Assembly: GCF_029892685.1 (NCBI RefSeq)
Contig: NZ_JARXVD010000032.1
Coordinates: forward strand, 1-32,617
DNA length: 32,617 nt
Reading direction: 5' to 3'
Source of the DNA: Mycobacterium sp. OTB74
GTDB taxonomy: Bacteria > Actinomycetota > Actinomycetes > Mycobacteriales > Mycobacteriaceae
The position numbers and the translations under genes are program-made. The notes beneath the pieces are model-generated. The model did no database searches. It saw nothing but the letters and a program-made list of their open reading frames with translations, and was not told the origin of the DNA. Shown one piece after another: positions 16,139 through 23,812 of this stretch. Each line of letters starts with the position of its first letter. The stretch's first letter is position 1.

Positions 16139-16779
16139 CCGAGGTGACCTTCGCGGTGCTCGGGGTGTTTCCCGAGCCGTACGCCATTGCGCCGGTACTG
16201 GCCGCCCGGGTCGGGATCTCAGCAGATGGCGATGAGCCGGTGCACGCCATCGCGCTGCGCGCCCAGGTACGCATCGAACCGCTACGCCGCGCCTACACAG
16301 AGGAGGAGGCGGCGGGCCTGCTCGACCTGTTCGGTACCAGAGACCGGTGGGGCACCACCCAGCACACGTTCCTGTGGCAGCACAGTGGCGTGATGGTGCC
16401 AGGTTTCTCCGGCGCCACCCAGGTAGAACTCCCAATGGCGTGCACCTACGATTTCGAGGTCACCGCGGCAAAGTACTTCCACGCCCTGCACGACGGCAAC
16501 GTCCCTCTGCAATTTCTTTTCAGCGGAACGGTTTTCACCAAGGGCTCCCGCGGCTTCGCGGTCACACCGGTGCCGTGGGACTGCGAGGACCACTACGACA
16601 TGCCGGTATCGGTGTGGCGAGATCTGATCGAACTGCACTACCCGAATACCGGCTGGATTCGGTTGCACCACAGCACCATCGACGCGCTGGCGGACTACAA
16701 GGCCCGACATGCGTTGCTCGGGCTGGATGAAACCGTGACGGCATTATTGGCAGCCCAATCGGCGGAGGACCTCCGATGA
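16135..16779 (+). CDS. DUF6084-like hydrogenase-operon protein
   Basis: This is a 214-aa soluble protein starting at GTG 16135 (GTGA overlap with the previous gene). It is predominantly beta-strand in pattern, with conserved-looking segments IALRAQVRIEPLRRAYTEEE, THTFLWQHSGVMVPGFSG, ELPMACTYDFEVTAAKYFHA and HYPNTGWIRLH. It has only two cysteines and no metal motif. It resembles DUF6084, another family recalled from [NiFe]-hydrogenase loci. The function is unknown. Its stop overlaps the start of the 446-aa gene by 4 nt (ATGA), so translation of the whole block is coupled. Confidence 0.78.
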   Translation: MTEVTFAVLGVFPEPYAIAPVLAARVGISADGDEPVHAIALRAQVRIEPLRRAYTEEEAAGLLDLFGTRDRWGTTQHTFLWQHSGVMVPGFSGATQVELPMACTYDFEVTAAKYFHALHDGNVPLQFLFSGTVFTKGSRGFAVTPVPWDCEDHYDMPVSVWRDLIELHYPNTGWIRLHHSTIDALADYKARHALLGLDETVTALLAAQSAEDLR

Positions 16780-18116
16780 CTGCGGGGTGGGAGCAGGTCA
16801 GGGCTGTTGCCGATGCGGTGCTCTACGAGGGCTATCTGCTTTACCCGTACCGGGCCACGTCGGGTAAGAACCAGTCGCGCTGGCAGTTCGGTGTGCTCGG
16901 TCCGCGGCAAGCTGCCGAGCTCGGGCTCGGCGAGGATGAGAGCCTCTCGGCTGAAATCCTCATACACCCCGGACCTGATACGGCCTTGACCATCGTGGTC
17001 CGGTTCCTGCAATTGCAACACCGGGCAGTGCAGCGGCAGACCGCAAGCGTGTTCGAGCCGGTCGACGAACTGACCGTAGCCGGCCGAACCTGGCTCACCT
17101 GGGACGAAGCCGTGGGACGCGAGCTGTCGTTCGGACCGTTCTCCGAATCGGAACTGGCCACCCCGCAGACACTGCCGATCGTCGTTCCTGCGGGCACCGA
17201 CGTCGAGCACATCGACGGTGGCCGATTGGTCCGGACCCGCGCGGAGTTGCGCGCCGAGTTGACAGTGCAGTCCGAGCCCGATGACGGCCTGCGGCGCATT
17301 AGCCTGGAGGTGCGCAATGTTGCGGCGCCCCCGGCAGATAAAGACGTCGCGATCGCTAGGTCACTGATCGGCACCCACCTGATCATCGAGGTTACCGGCG
17401 GCGAATTCGTGTCGCTGCTGGAACCACCGGACTCAGCCGCCGGCGCAGTCAGTCGCTGCCAGCGGCACCGGTGTTTCCCGGTGCTCGCCGGTTCGCCCGG
17501 CGATACCACGCTGATGCTGGTCTCGCCGATCATCCTGTACGACCACCCGGAGATCGCCGAGCAGAGCGAGGGCGCGCTGTTCGACTCGACCGAGATCGAC
17601 GAAATCCTGACGCTACGCGTTATGACGATGACCGAAGAGGAAAAGGCCCAAGCTCGAGCCACCGACCCGCGCGCGGCGGAGATCATCGACCGCTGCGACG
17701 CGATGTCACCCGAAGCGCTGCTGAATCTTCATGGGGTGCTTCGCAATCCACACGCCGGTACCGAAATCCGATCGCTGATACCTGAGGTTCCAGAGGGCGT
17801 CGACTGGTGGGATCCGCTGGCGGACACCGCCGTCGCCCCGAGCATCGACGCGGTGCTGGTGAACGGGGTGCGGGTAAGTCGCGACAGTCGGGTCCGGCTG
17901 CACCCCGCCCGGCGCGCCGACGCGCAGGACCTGTTCTACGCAGACAAGGTCGCCCGAGTCACCTGCGTACACGAGACGGTCGACGGCGATCAGCAGATCG
18001 GCGTCGTCCTTGAGGACGACCCAGCCGCCGATCTGCACGACTGGTACGGCCGCTACCTGTACTTCGCACCCGACGAAGTCGAACCGCTGAGTGAAGGGAA
18101 ATCAACATGCAAGTAG
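16776..18116 (+). CDS. 446-aa hydrogenase-operon protein of unknown function
   Basis: ATG 16776 overlaps the previous stop. Visible segments include EQVRAVADAVLYEGYLLYPY and WQFGVLGPRQAAELG near the N-terminus. An acidic central part follows, with TEIDEILTLRVMTMTEEEKA and a run to DRCDAMSPEALLNLHGVLRN. The C-terminal domain is small (VNGVRVSRDSRVRLHPARRADAQDLFYADK, then VTCVHETVDGDQQIGVVLEDD). That last part resembles a short beta-barrel often predicted in hydrogenase-associated proteins, but no named domain could be assigned. There is no membrane span or Cys cluster. It may be a large scaffold or assembly factor. It overlaps the following 39-aa peptide gene by 10 nt. Confidence 0.82.
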   Translation: MTAGWEQVRAVADAVLYEGYLLYPYRATSGKNQSRWQFGVLGPRQAAELGLGEDESLSAEILIHPGPDTALTIVVRFLQLQHRAVQRQTASVFEPVDELTVAGRTWLTWDEAVGRELSFGPFSESELATPQTLPIVVPAGTDVEHIDGGRLVRTRAELRAELTVQSEPDDGLRRISLEVRNVAAPPADKDVAIARSLIGTHLIIEVTGGEFVSLLEPPDSAAGAVSRCQRHRCFPVLAGSPGDTTLMLVSPIILYDHPEIAEQSEGALFDSTEIDEILTLRVMTMTEEEKAQARATDPRAAEIIDRCDAMSPEALLNLHGVLRNPHAGTEIRSLIPEVPEGVDWWDPLADTAVAPSIDAVLVNGVRVSRDSRVRLHPARRADAQDLFYADKVARVTCVHETVDGDQQIGVVLEDDPAADLHDWYGRYLYFAPDEVEPLSEGKSTCK

Positions 18117-18226
18117 TGGGTTGGGTAGCCGTGGCCGTGGTCGCGGCTGTAGTCGTTGCCGGCGGACTGATCAGCGTCCGCTCGATCCCAGATATGCGTC
18201 GCTACATGCGTATGCGGCGGATGTGA
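18107..18226 (+). CDS. 39-aa single-span membrane peptide (DUF6893-like)
   Basis: A very short frame starts at ATG 18107 inside the last codons of the 446-aa gene, with GAAGGGAAA about 6 nt upstream. It encodes MQVVGWVAVAVVAAVVVAGG, then LISVRSIPDMRRYMRMRRM. Residues 3-22 form a clean hydrophobic span and the C-terminus has seven Arg, so the tail should face the cytosol. It resembles the DUF6893 micro-protein family found in actinobacterial hydrogenase loci (recalled, unverified). As the only membrane segment in the plus-strand operon it could tether the soluble hydrogenase to the membrane; this is inference. Confidence 0.72.
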   Translation: MQVVGWVAVAVVAAVVVAGGLISVRSIPDMRRYMRMRRM

Positions 18227-18236
18227 CGGAGGCACC

Positions 18237-18719
18237 ATCACGCAACGGATTCTGGTAGCCGGCATCGGCAACATCTTCCTCGGTGACGATGGTTTCGGCT
18301 CCGAGGTACTCCGCCACGTCAACTGTACGGAGCTGGGTGTCAGGCTGACCGACTACGGCATCAGGGGCATGCACCTCGCTTACGACCTGCTCGCCGAGTG
18401 GGACGCGTTGGTACTCGTCGACGCGATCCCCTGCCGCGGTGCGCCAGGTACTGTGCATGTCTTCGAGGCCGATCACCAATCACTCACAGCGGCAATCGGT
18501 CTGGATGCACACGCCATGGATCCTGCGACGGTGTTCGCCAGTCTCAATGCACTCGGCGGCACCGCCCCCTTCACCGTGATTGTCGGATGCGAAGTGTCCG
18601 ACGTCGACGACCGGATGGGGCTGTCCGACGTTGTGGCAGCCGCAGTCCCGGCCGCCGCCCGCACCGTCGAAAACGTCGTCGCGGACCTACTCGACCGCAC
18701 CCCGGTTCGGGAGGGCTGA
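18237..18719 (+). CDS. [NiFe]-hydrogenase maturation protease with apparent ATC start
   Basis: This HyaD/HybD/HupW-type endopeptidase clips the large-subunit C-terminus after nickel insertion. Family similarity starts at TQRILVAGIGNIFLGDDGFG. The metal/nickel-sensing residues are Asp18 (GDDG, where E. coli HybD has Glu16), Asp62 (VDAIPC) and His92 (DAHAMD). In this frame no ATG, GTG or TTG exists between an upstream stop at 18168 and the ATG at 18369, which would delete the catalytic N-terminus. The best start is ATC at 18237, where homologues have Met before TQR, with GGAGG at 18228-18232 only 4 nt upstream. The result is 160 aa, the normal family length. The gene has either a rare non-canonical start or a point change or sequence error. 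Confidence 0.85.
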   Translation: MTQRILVAGIGNIFLGDDGFGSEVLRHVNCTELGVRLTDYGIRGMHLAYDLLAEWDALVLVDAIPCRGAPGTVHVFEADHQSLTAAIGLDAHAMDPATVFASLNALGGTAPFTVIVGCEVSDVDDRMGLSDVVAAAVPAAARTVENVVADLLDRTPVREG

Positions 18720-18722
18720 ATC

Positions 18723-18974
18723 ATGTGCCTGGGTATACCGGGGCAGGTCATTCGGATGCTGGAGGGTTACGGCGACCAGCTCGCACTTGTCGACGTGGCC
18801 GGCGAGCAGCGTAAGGTGAATGTCGGGATGCTTCCCGAGGAGACGTTCAGTGCAGGCGACTGGGTGATCATCCATATGGGCTTCGTCCTCGAAAAGACCG
18901 ATGCAGCAGGCGCCGCGGCCGCGCTGGACGGGTTGAAGTTGATGGGTAGCGGCAGCGATGGGACGGGGCCGTGA
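18723..18974 (+). CDS. hypC: Hydrogenase assembly chaperone HypC (first copy)
   Basis: This 83-aa HypC/HupF-family protein starts MCLGIPGQVI. The invariant Cys2 becomes N-terminal after Met removal and carries the Fe(CN)2CO unit between HypD and the large subunit. The core continues with LALVDVAGEQRKVNVGMLPE and GDWVIIHMGFVLEKTD. It lies 3 nt after the protease gene and overlaps hypF by 4 nt. A second, longer hypC lies after hypF. Confidence 0.93.
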   Translation: MCLGIPGQVIRMLEGYGDQLALVDVAGEQRKVNVGMLPEETFSAGDWVIIHMGFVLEKTDAAGAAAALDGLKLMGSGSDGTGP

Positions 18975-21286
18975 CGCGCCAACGCCTACGCATCTGCGTA
19001 CACGGGGTCGTCCAAGGGGTCGGCTTCCGGCCGTTCGTCTACACCCGCGCCGCCGCACTAGGGCTGAGCGGGTCAGTCCGCAACGACAGCTCCGGCGCGA
19101 TCATCGAGATCGAAGGCGATACCGCAGCCATCGCCGATTTCCTGAACCGATTGAAGAACCGGCCTCCCCCGCTGGCTGTCATCGAATCCGTTCAGAAACA
19201 GGATATTCCACTGCAGGGTGGCACCGGATTCGCGATCATCGACACCTCGCACTCAGCAGGCGGCCGTACCCTCGCCTCTCCCGATGTCGCGATGTGCAAC
19301 GACTGCGCAGCCGAGCAGCGTGACCCCGGCAACCGGCGCTATCGGCACCCGTTTGTCAACTGCACGAACTGCGGGCCCCGTTTCACCATCATCGCGTCGC
19401 TGCCGTACGACCGGTCCGCCACCACCATGGCCGATTTCCCAATGTGCCCCGAATGCGCCCGTGAGTACGCCGACCCGACCGATCGTCGCTTCCACGCCCA
19501 ACCCATCTGTTGCCCGCGATGCGGGCCGACGCTGAGCTTCCGGGACTATGACACCGTCATCACCGACGGCGAGGACGGCCTGAAACGAGCACGGAAACTG
19601 TTGCGCGACGGTGGAATTCTCGCCGTCAAGGGCATCGGTGGTTATCACCTCGCCTGCGATGCTGCCAACGGGTCGGCTGTGGCAACGCTACGCCGGCGCA
19701 AGCGTCGCGGCGACAAGCCGTTCGCGGTGATGGTCGCCGACCTGGCGACGGCGCACGACATCGCAGAGGTGGACAAGTCTGCAGCGCAGCTACTCTCAGG
19801 CATCCAGCGCCCAATAGTGTTGCTGACCAGGCGAACACCCACGTCGATATCCGATCTGATCGCACCGCACAATCCGGATATCGGCGTCATGCTGGCCTAC
19901 TCGCCACTGCACACCCTGCTGTTCGGACTGCCGGGCGACGAACCGGGTCCGCCGGTCCTGGTGATGACTTCGGGCAACCTGGGCGGGGAGCCGATCTGCT
20001 TCACCGATACCGACGCAGTGGAACGCCTCTCGCGGCTCGCCGACGGCTGGCTGCTGCACGACCGGGCGATCCTGGTGCCGTGCGACGACTCGGTGGTGCG
20101 GATGCTCAGCCTCGGCGGAGCCGAGAATGAGGCCGGGGCACAAGAGATGCCGATCCGTCGGTCCCGCGGCTATGCACCGCTGCCGGTCGCGTTACCGGTG
20201 CCGGTGCCGTCGACACTGGCGGTGGGCGCCGATCTGAAGAACACCCTGGCTGTCGCCGATGGCAAGTACGCGTGGCTGAGTCAGCACATCGGCGACATGG
20301 ACGACCTGGCCACCCTGTCCGCATTCGACGCAGCGCAAGAGCACCTGCAGTCGCTGACCGGCGTAATACCCGAGAATCTCGTCGCCGACGCACACCCCGG
20401 GTACCGCTCCACCGCGTGGGCGCGCCGCCATGCAGGCCGACGGCCGCTCCGGATGGCGCAGCACCACCACGCCCACATCGCCGCCGTGATGGCCGAGCAC
20501 GGTCTCGACGGCGACAGCCGAGTGCTCGGATTCGCTTTCGACGGAACGGGTTACGGTCCCGATGGGGCGATCTGGGGTGGCGAGGTGTTGGTTGCCGACT
20601 ACAAGGGCTACCAACGGGTGGCGCAGCTCCGATATGTGCCGTTGGCCGGAGGCGATGTCAGCGTGCTGCGGCCGTATCGCATGGCGCTCGCGCACCTGTG
20701 GGCCGCCGGCCTGCCCTGGGACGAAGACCTGGCACCGGTGCACGCCTGCCCGAACGACGAACGCCGGGTCCTGGCCCACCAGTTGCAGACCGGCCTTGGC
20801 TGTGTCCGCACCTCCAGCATGGGCCGGCTCTTCGATGCGGTGTCCGCGCTGGCCGGGGTGCGGCAGACGGTCGATTATGAAGCGCAGGCGGCCATCGAGC
20901 TGGAGGGCCTGTCGCGCGGTATGGATTGCGGCGCAGCTACTTACGCCTTCAGTATCACGAGTGCCGATCCGATGCTCATCGATCCCGCACCGGTGCTTGC
21001 CTCCGTCATCGACGATCTGCGCGCCAACGTTCCGCCGGGCGTGATCGGGGCGCGGTTTCACGTTGCCGTGGCCGATCTCGTCGTGCGACTTGCCGAGCTT
21101 GAGTCGAAAGCCATCGGTTCGCCCGTCGTCGCGTTGTCCGGCGGGGTGTTCCAGAATGCGCTGCTGTTGCGCTTGACGCTGAGGCAACTGCACACCAAGG
21201 GATTTGAGGTGATCACCCACCGTCATGTTCCGCCCAACGATGGGGGAATCGCGCTCGGCCAACTGCTGGTGGGCAATTCGATCTGA
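18971..21286 (+). CDS. hypF: Carbamoyltransferase HypF
   Basis: HypF turns carbamoyl phosphate into a carbamoyl-adenylate and passes it to HypE for cyanide synthesis. The 771-aa protein shows the full domain order. An acylphosphatase domain covers residues 1-90 (GVVQGVGFRPF with Arg20, and Asn38). Two zinc fingers follow, with Cys109/112/131/134 and Cys159/162/181/184. A YrdC-like domain covers about 200-390 (AVKGIGGYHLACDA, KRRGDKPFAVMV, TSGNLGGEP). A Kae1-like domain runs from about 405, with the QHHHAHIAAVMAEH metal site and LSGGVFQNALL. It starts at GTG 18971 with a GTGA overlap with hypC. The length is normal and the protein is intact. Confidence 0.97.
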   Translation: MTRQRLRICVHGVVQGVGFRPFVYTRAAALGLSGSVRNDSSGAIIEIEGDTAAIADFLNRLKNRPPPLAVIESVQKQDIPLQGGTGFAIIDTSHSAGGRTLASPDVAMCNDCAAEQRDPGNRRYRHPFVNCTNCGPRFTIIASLPYDRSATTMADFPMCPECAREYADPTDRRFHAQPICCPRCGPTLSFRDYDTVITDGEDGLKRARKLLRDGGILAVKGIGGYHLACDAANGSAVATLRRRKRRGDKPFAVMVADLATAHDIAEVDKSAAQLLSGIQRPIVLLTRRTPTSISDLIAPHNPDIGVMLAYSPLHTLLFGLPGDEPGPPVLVMTSGNLGGEPICFTDTDAVERLSRLADGWLLHDRAILVPCDDSVVRMLSLGGAENEAGAQEMPIRRSRGYAPLPVALPVPVPSTLAVGADLKNTLAVADGKYAWLSQHIGDMDDLATLSAFDAAQEHLQSLTGVIPENLVADAHPGYRSTAWARRHAGRRPLRMAQHHHAHIAAVMAEHGLDGDSRVLGFAFDGTGYGPDGAIWGGEVLVADYKGYQRVAQLRYVPLAGGDVSVLRPYRMALAHLWAAGLPWDEDLAPVHACPNDERRVLAHQLQTGLGCVRTSSMGRLFDAVSALAGVRQTVDYEAQAAIELEGLSRGMDCGAATYAFSITSADPMLIDPAPVLASVIDDLRANVPPGVIGARFHVAVADLVVRLAELESKAIGSPVVALSGGVFQNALLLRLTLRQLHTKGFEVITHRHVPPNDGGIALGQLLVGNSI

Positions 21287-21302
21287 GAAGAGGAGCAATC
21301 CG

Positions 21303-21620
21303 ATGTGTTTGGCAGTTCCAGGAAAGATCCTGAGCCTCACCGAGCGCGACGGCACGCTGATGTCACTGGTCGACTTCGGCGGCATCCAGAAAGATGTCTG
21401 CCTGCAGTACATCCCGGACGCAGCGGTTGGCGAATACGTCGTCGTGCATGTGGGATTCGCCATTCAGCGACTCGATGAAGAGTCGGCAATCAAGACATTG
21501 GCCGAGTTCGAGCACCTCGGCGTGCTCAACGAGGAATTCGGCGACGGGTTCGCGATCGCGGCGCGACAAGCCGGACTGGCCGCCCCCACAGACAGCGCAA
21601 CAACCGAGGTGACACCGTGA
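21303..21620 (+). CDS. hypC: Hydrogenase assembly chaperone HypC (second copy)
   Basis: This 105-aa HypC/HupF-family protein has MCLAVPGKILSLTERDG at the start (essential Cys2) and VVVHVGFAIQRLDEESA as the C-terminal core. An extra tail of about 25 residues is absent from the first copy. An AAGAGGAGC Shine-Dalgarno lies 7 nt before ATG 21303, making it one of the best ribosome sites in the operon. It overlaps hypD by 4 nt. It is the copy located directly before hypD, so it is the more likely partner for the HypCD complex; the other copy may act in later delivery. Confidence 0.93.
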   Translation: MCLAVPGKILSLTERDGTLMSLVDFGGIQKDVCLQYIPDAAVGEYVVVHVGFAIQRLDEESAIKTLAEFEHLGVLNEEFGDGFAIAARQAGLAAPTDSATTEVTP

Positions 21621-22717
21621 AATATCTGGATGAGTTCAGTAACCCCGAACTGGCGGCAAAGCTCGTCGACCAGATCCGGGCGGCTACCAGCAGACGCTGG
21701 GCGATCATGGAAGTGTGTGGCGGGCAGACACATTCGATCATCCGCCATGGTATCGATCAGTTGCTGCCCGACGAGATCGAAATGATCCACGGCCCGGGCT
21801 GCCCGGTGTGCGTGACACCGTTGGAGATGATCGACAAGGCCCTGGAGATCGCCTGTCGACCTGAAGTGATCTTCTGCTCCTTCGGCGACATGCTGCGGGT
21901 GCCCGGCAGCACGAAGGACTTGTTCCGGGTCAAGAGCGAAGGCGGCGACGTCCGGGTCGTGTACTCGCCGCTGGATGCCTTGACCATCGCTCGCGAGAAC
22001 CCCGATCGGCAGGTGGTGTTCTTCGGCATCGGCTTCGAGACCACCGCGCCCGCGAATGCGATGACGGTGTATCAGGCTAAACGACTTGGCATCAAGAACT
22101 TTTCACTGTTGGTGTCACACGTTCTGGTGCCACCGGCGATCGCTGCGATCATGGAGTCGCCGACCTGCCGGGTGCAGGCGTTCCTCGCAGCCGGGCATGT
22201 GTGCTGCGTGATGGGCACCGACGAATACCCGGCGCTGACCGAAAAGTACCGGATCCCCATCGTGGTCACCGGATTCGAGCCGCTGGATATCTTGGAAGGC
22301 ATCCGGCGCACGGTGATTCAGCTGGAAGCCGGCCGGCACGAGCTGGAGAACGCATACCCGAGAGCCGTTCAGGCGCAGGGCAATACCGCGGCGAAGGCGA
22401 TGTTGGAGGACGTCTTCGAGGTCACCGACCGCAAGTGGCGCGGTATCGGCATGATTCCGGCCAGCGGATGGCGTCTGTCCCCCTCCTACCGCGAGTTCGA
22501 CGCAGAGTATCGCTTCGCGGTCACGGGAATTCACACGGCCGAGTCGGTGGTGTGCCGTTCTGGTGAAGTGTTGCAGGGCATCATCAAGCCGCATGAGTGC
22601 GCCGCGTTCGGCAAGGAGTGCACGCCCCGTAATCCGCTGGGCGCCACAATGGTTTCCTCGGAGGGCGCCTGCGCCGCGTACTACCTTTACCGGCGACTCG
22701 AGGTGACACATGCCTGA
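21617..22717 (+). CDS. hypD: Hydrogenase Fe(CN)2CO assembly protein HypD
   Basis: HypD is the [4Fe-4S] scaffold on which the iron with two cyanides and one CO is built. The 366-aa protein has Cys34 (EVCGGQTHS), and Cys62 and Cys65 (GPGCPVCVTP), matching the catalytic cysteines of E. coli HypD. Further family blocks are FCSFGDMLRVPGS, FGIGFETTAPANA and FLAAGHVCCVMGT. The C-terminus holds the Cys set around KPHECAAFGKECTP. The start is GTG 21617, overlapping the hypC stop; the stop overlaps hypE by 8 nt. Confidence 0.97.
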   Translation: MKYLDEFSNPELAAKLVDQIRAATSRRWAIMEVCGGQTHSIIRHGIDQLLPDEIEMIHGPGCPVCVTPLEMIDKALEIACRPEVIFCSFGDMLRVPGSTKDLFRVKSEGGDVRVVYSPLDALTIARENPDRQVVFFGIGFETTAPANAMTVYQAKRLGIKNFSLLVSHVLVPPAIAAIMESPTCRVQAFLAAGHVCCVMGTDEYPALTEKYRIPIVVTGFEPLDILEGIRRTVIQLEAGRHELENAYPRAVQAQGNTAAKAMLEDVFEVTDRKWRGIGMIPASGWRLSPSYREFDAEYRFAVTGIHTAESVVCRSGEVLQGIIKPHECAAFGKECTPRNPLGATMVSSEGACAAYYLYRRLEVTHA

Positions 22718-23789
22718 GACAGCGGCCGAGAACGGCGCCACAATCGACATCGAGTCGTGGGTCTGCCCCGCTCCGCTGCGCGACGCACCGAACATCGTGA
22801 TGGGTCACGGCGGCGGCGGGGCGATGTCGGCTGAATTGATCGAGCATCTGTTCCTGCCGGCATTCGGCCCGGCGGCCGAGGCCAACATGGGCGACTCGGC
22901 CGTGATCGAGGTCGGTGGGGTGCGGTTGGCGTTCTCCACCGACTCGTTCGTGGTGAAGCCGTTGACGTTCCCCGGCGGCACCATCGGCGACCTGGCGGTG
23001 AACGGCACGATCAATGACCTCGCGATGGCGGGCGCGCAGCCGCTGGTGCTGTCGACCGCATTCATCCTCGAGGAGGGCACCGCGCTGGAGGAGATCGCAC
23101 ATGTGGCGCACGCCGTCGGTACGGCCGCGCTGGCCGCTGGAGTCAAGCTGGTCACCGGCGACACCAAAGTCGTCGATTCGGGCCACGGCGACGGCGTGTT
23201 CATCAACACCGCGGGGATCGGCGTCGTCGACCCGCGAACCGATATCCGTCCACAGCGGGCCACGCCCGGTGACGCCGTCATCATCAGCGGCGATATCGGC
23301 GTGCACGGCGTGGCGGTGATGAGCTGCCGCGAGGGGCTGGCCTTCGCAACCACGGTCGCCAGCGATACCGCACCGCTACACGGACTGGTGGCCGCCATGA
23401 TCGACACGGGTGCCGACGTACATGTCCTGCGTGATCCCACGCGGGGCGGGGTGGCCGCGACGCTCAACGAGATCGCGAAGACCGCACAGGTCGGGGTCGC
23501 GCTGGACGAGCGCAGCCTGCCGATCCCCGCCGAGGTCCGGGACGCATGCGGACTGCTCGGCCTAGACCCCCTGCAGGTGGCCAATGAGGGCAAGCTGTTG
23601 GCCTTCGTGCCCGCCGACGATGCCGATCGAGTGTTGGCCGCGATGCGCAGTCACCCGCTCGGTGCCCGAGCCGCGGTGATCGGCCACTGTGTCGCCGAAC
23701 ATCCCGGCATGGTGGTCGCGCGGACCGCGCTCGGCGGCACCCGGGTTGTGGACCTGCCCATCGGCGAACAGCTGCCTCGGATCTGCTGA
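22710..23789 (+). CDS. hypE: Hydrogenase maturation protein HypE
   Basis: HypE dehydrates a carbamoylated C-terminal cysteine to thiocyanate and donates the cyanide. The 359-aa PurM-like ATPase ends LPRIC, with the essential terminal Cys359 in place. ATP-site features are MGHGGGGAMS near the N-terminus, FSTDSFVVKPLTFPGG and GDLAVNGTINDLAMAGAQP. The second half has LRDPTRGGVAATLNE and NEGKLLAFV. It is the last gene of the operon and converges on the antiporter gene with a 23-nt gap that shows no clear terminator. Confidence 0.97.
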   Translation: MPETAAENGATIDIESWVCPAPLRDAPNIVMGHGGGGAMSAELIEHLFLPAFGPAAEANMGDSAVIEVGGVRLAFSTDSFVVKPLTFPGGTIGDLAVNGTINDLAMAGAQPLVLSTAFILEEGTALEEIAHVAHAVGTAALAAGVKLVTGDTKVVDSGHGDGVFINTAGIGVVDPRTDIRPQRATPGDAVIISGDIGVHGVAVMSCREGLAFATTVASDTAPLHGLVAAMIDTGADVHVLRDPTRGGVAATLNEIAKTAQVGVALDERSLPIPAEVRDACGLLGLDPLQVANEGKLLAFVPADDADRVLAAMRSHPLGARAAVIGHCVAEHPGMVVARTALGGTRVVDLPIGEQLPRIC

Positions 23790-23812
23790 ACGATCGCAAC
23801 CGTGAAAGGCGC

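Noticed and set aside
20192..21463. 423-aa minus-strand open frame opposite hypF
   Set aside because: It is fully antisense to the intact hypF Kae1-like domain, His/Arg/Gln-rich with no recognisable motif and no ribosome site.
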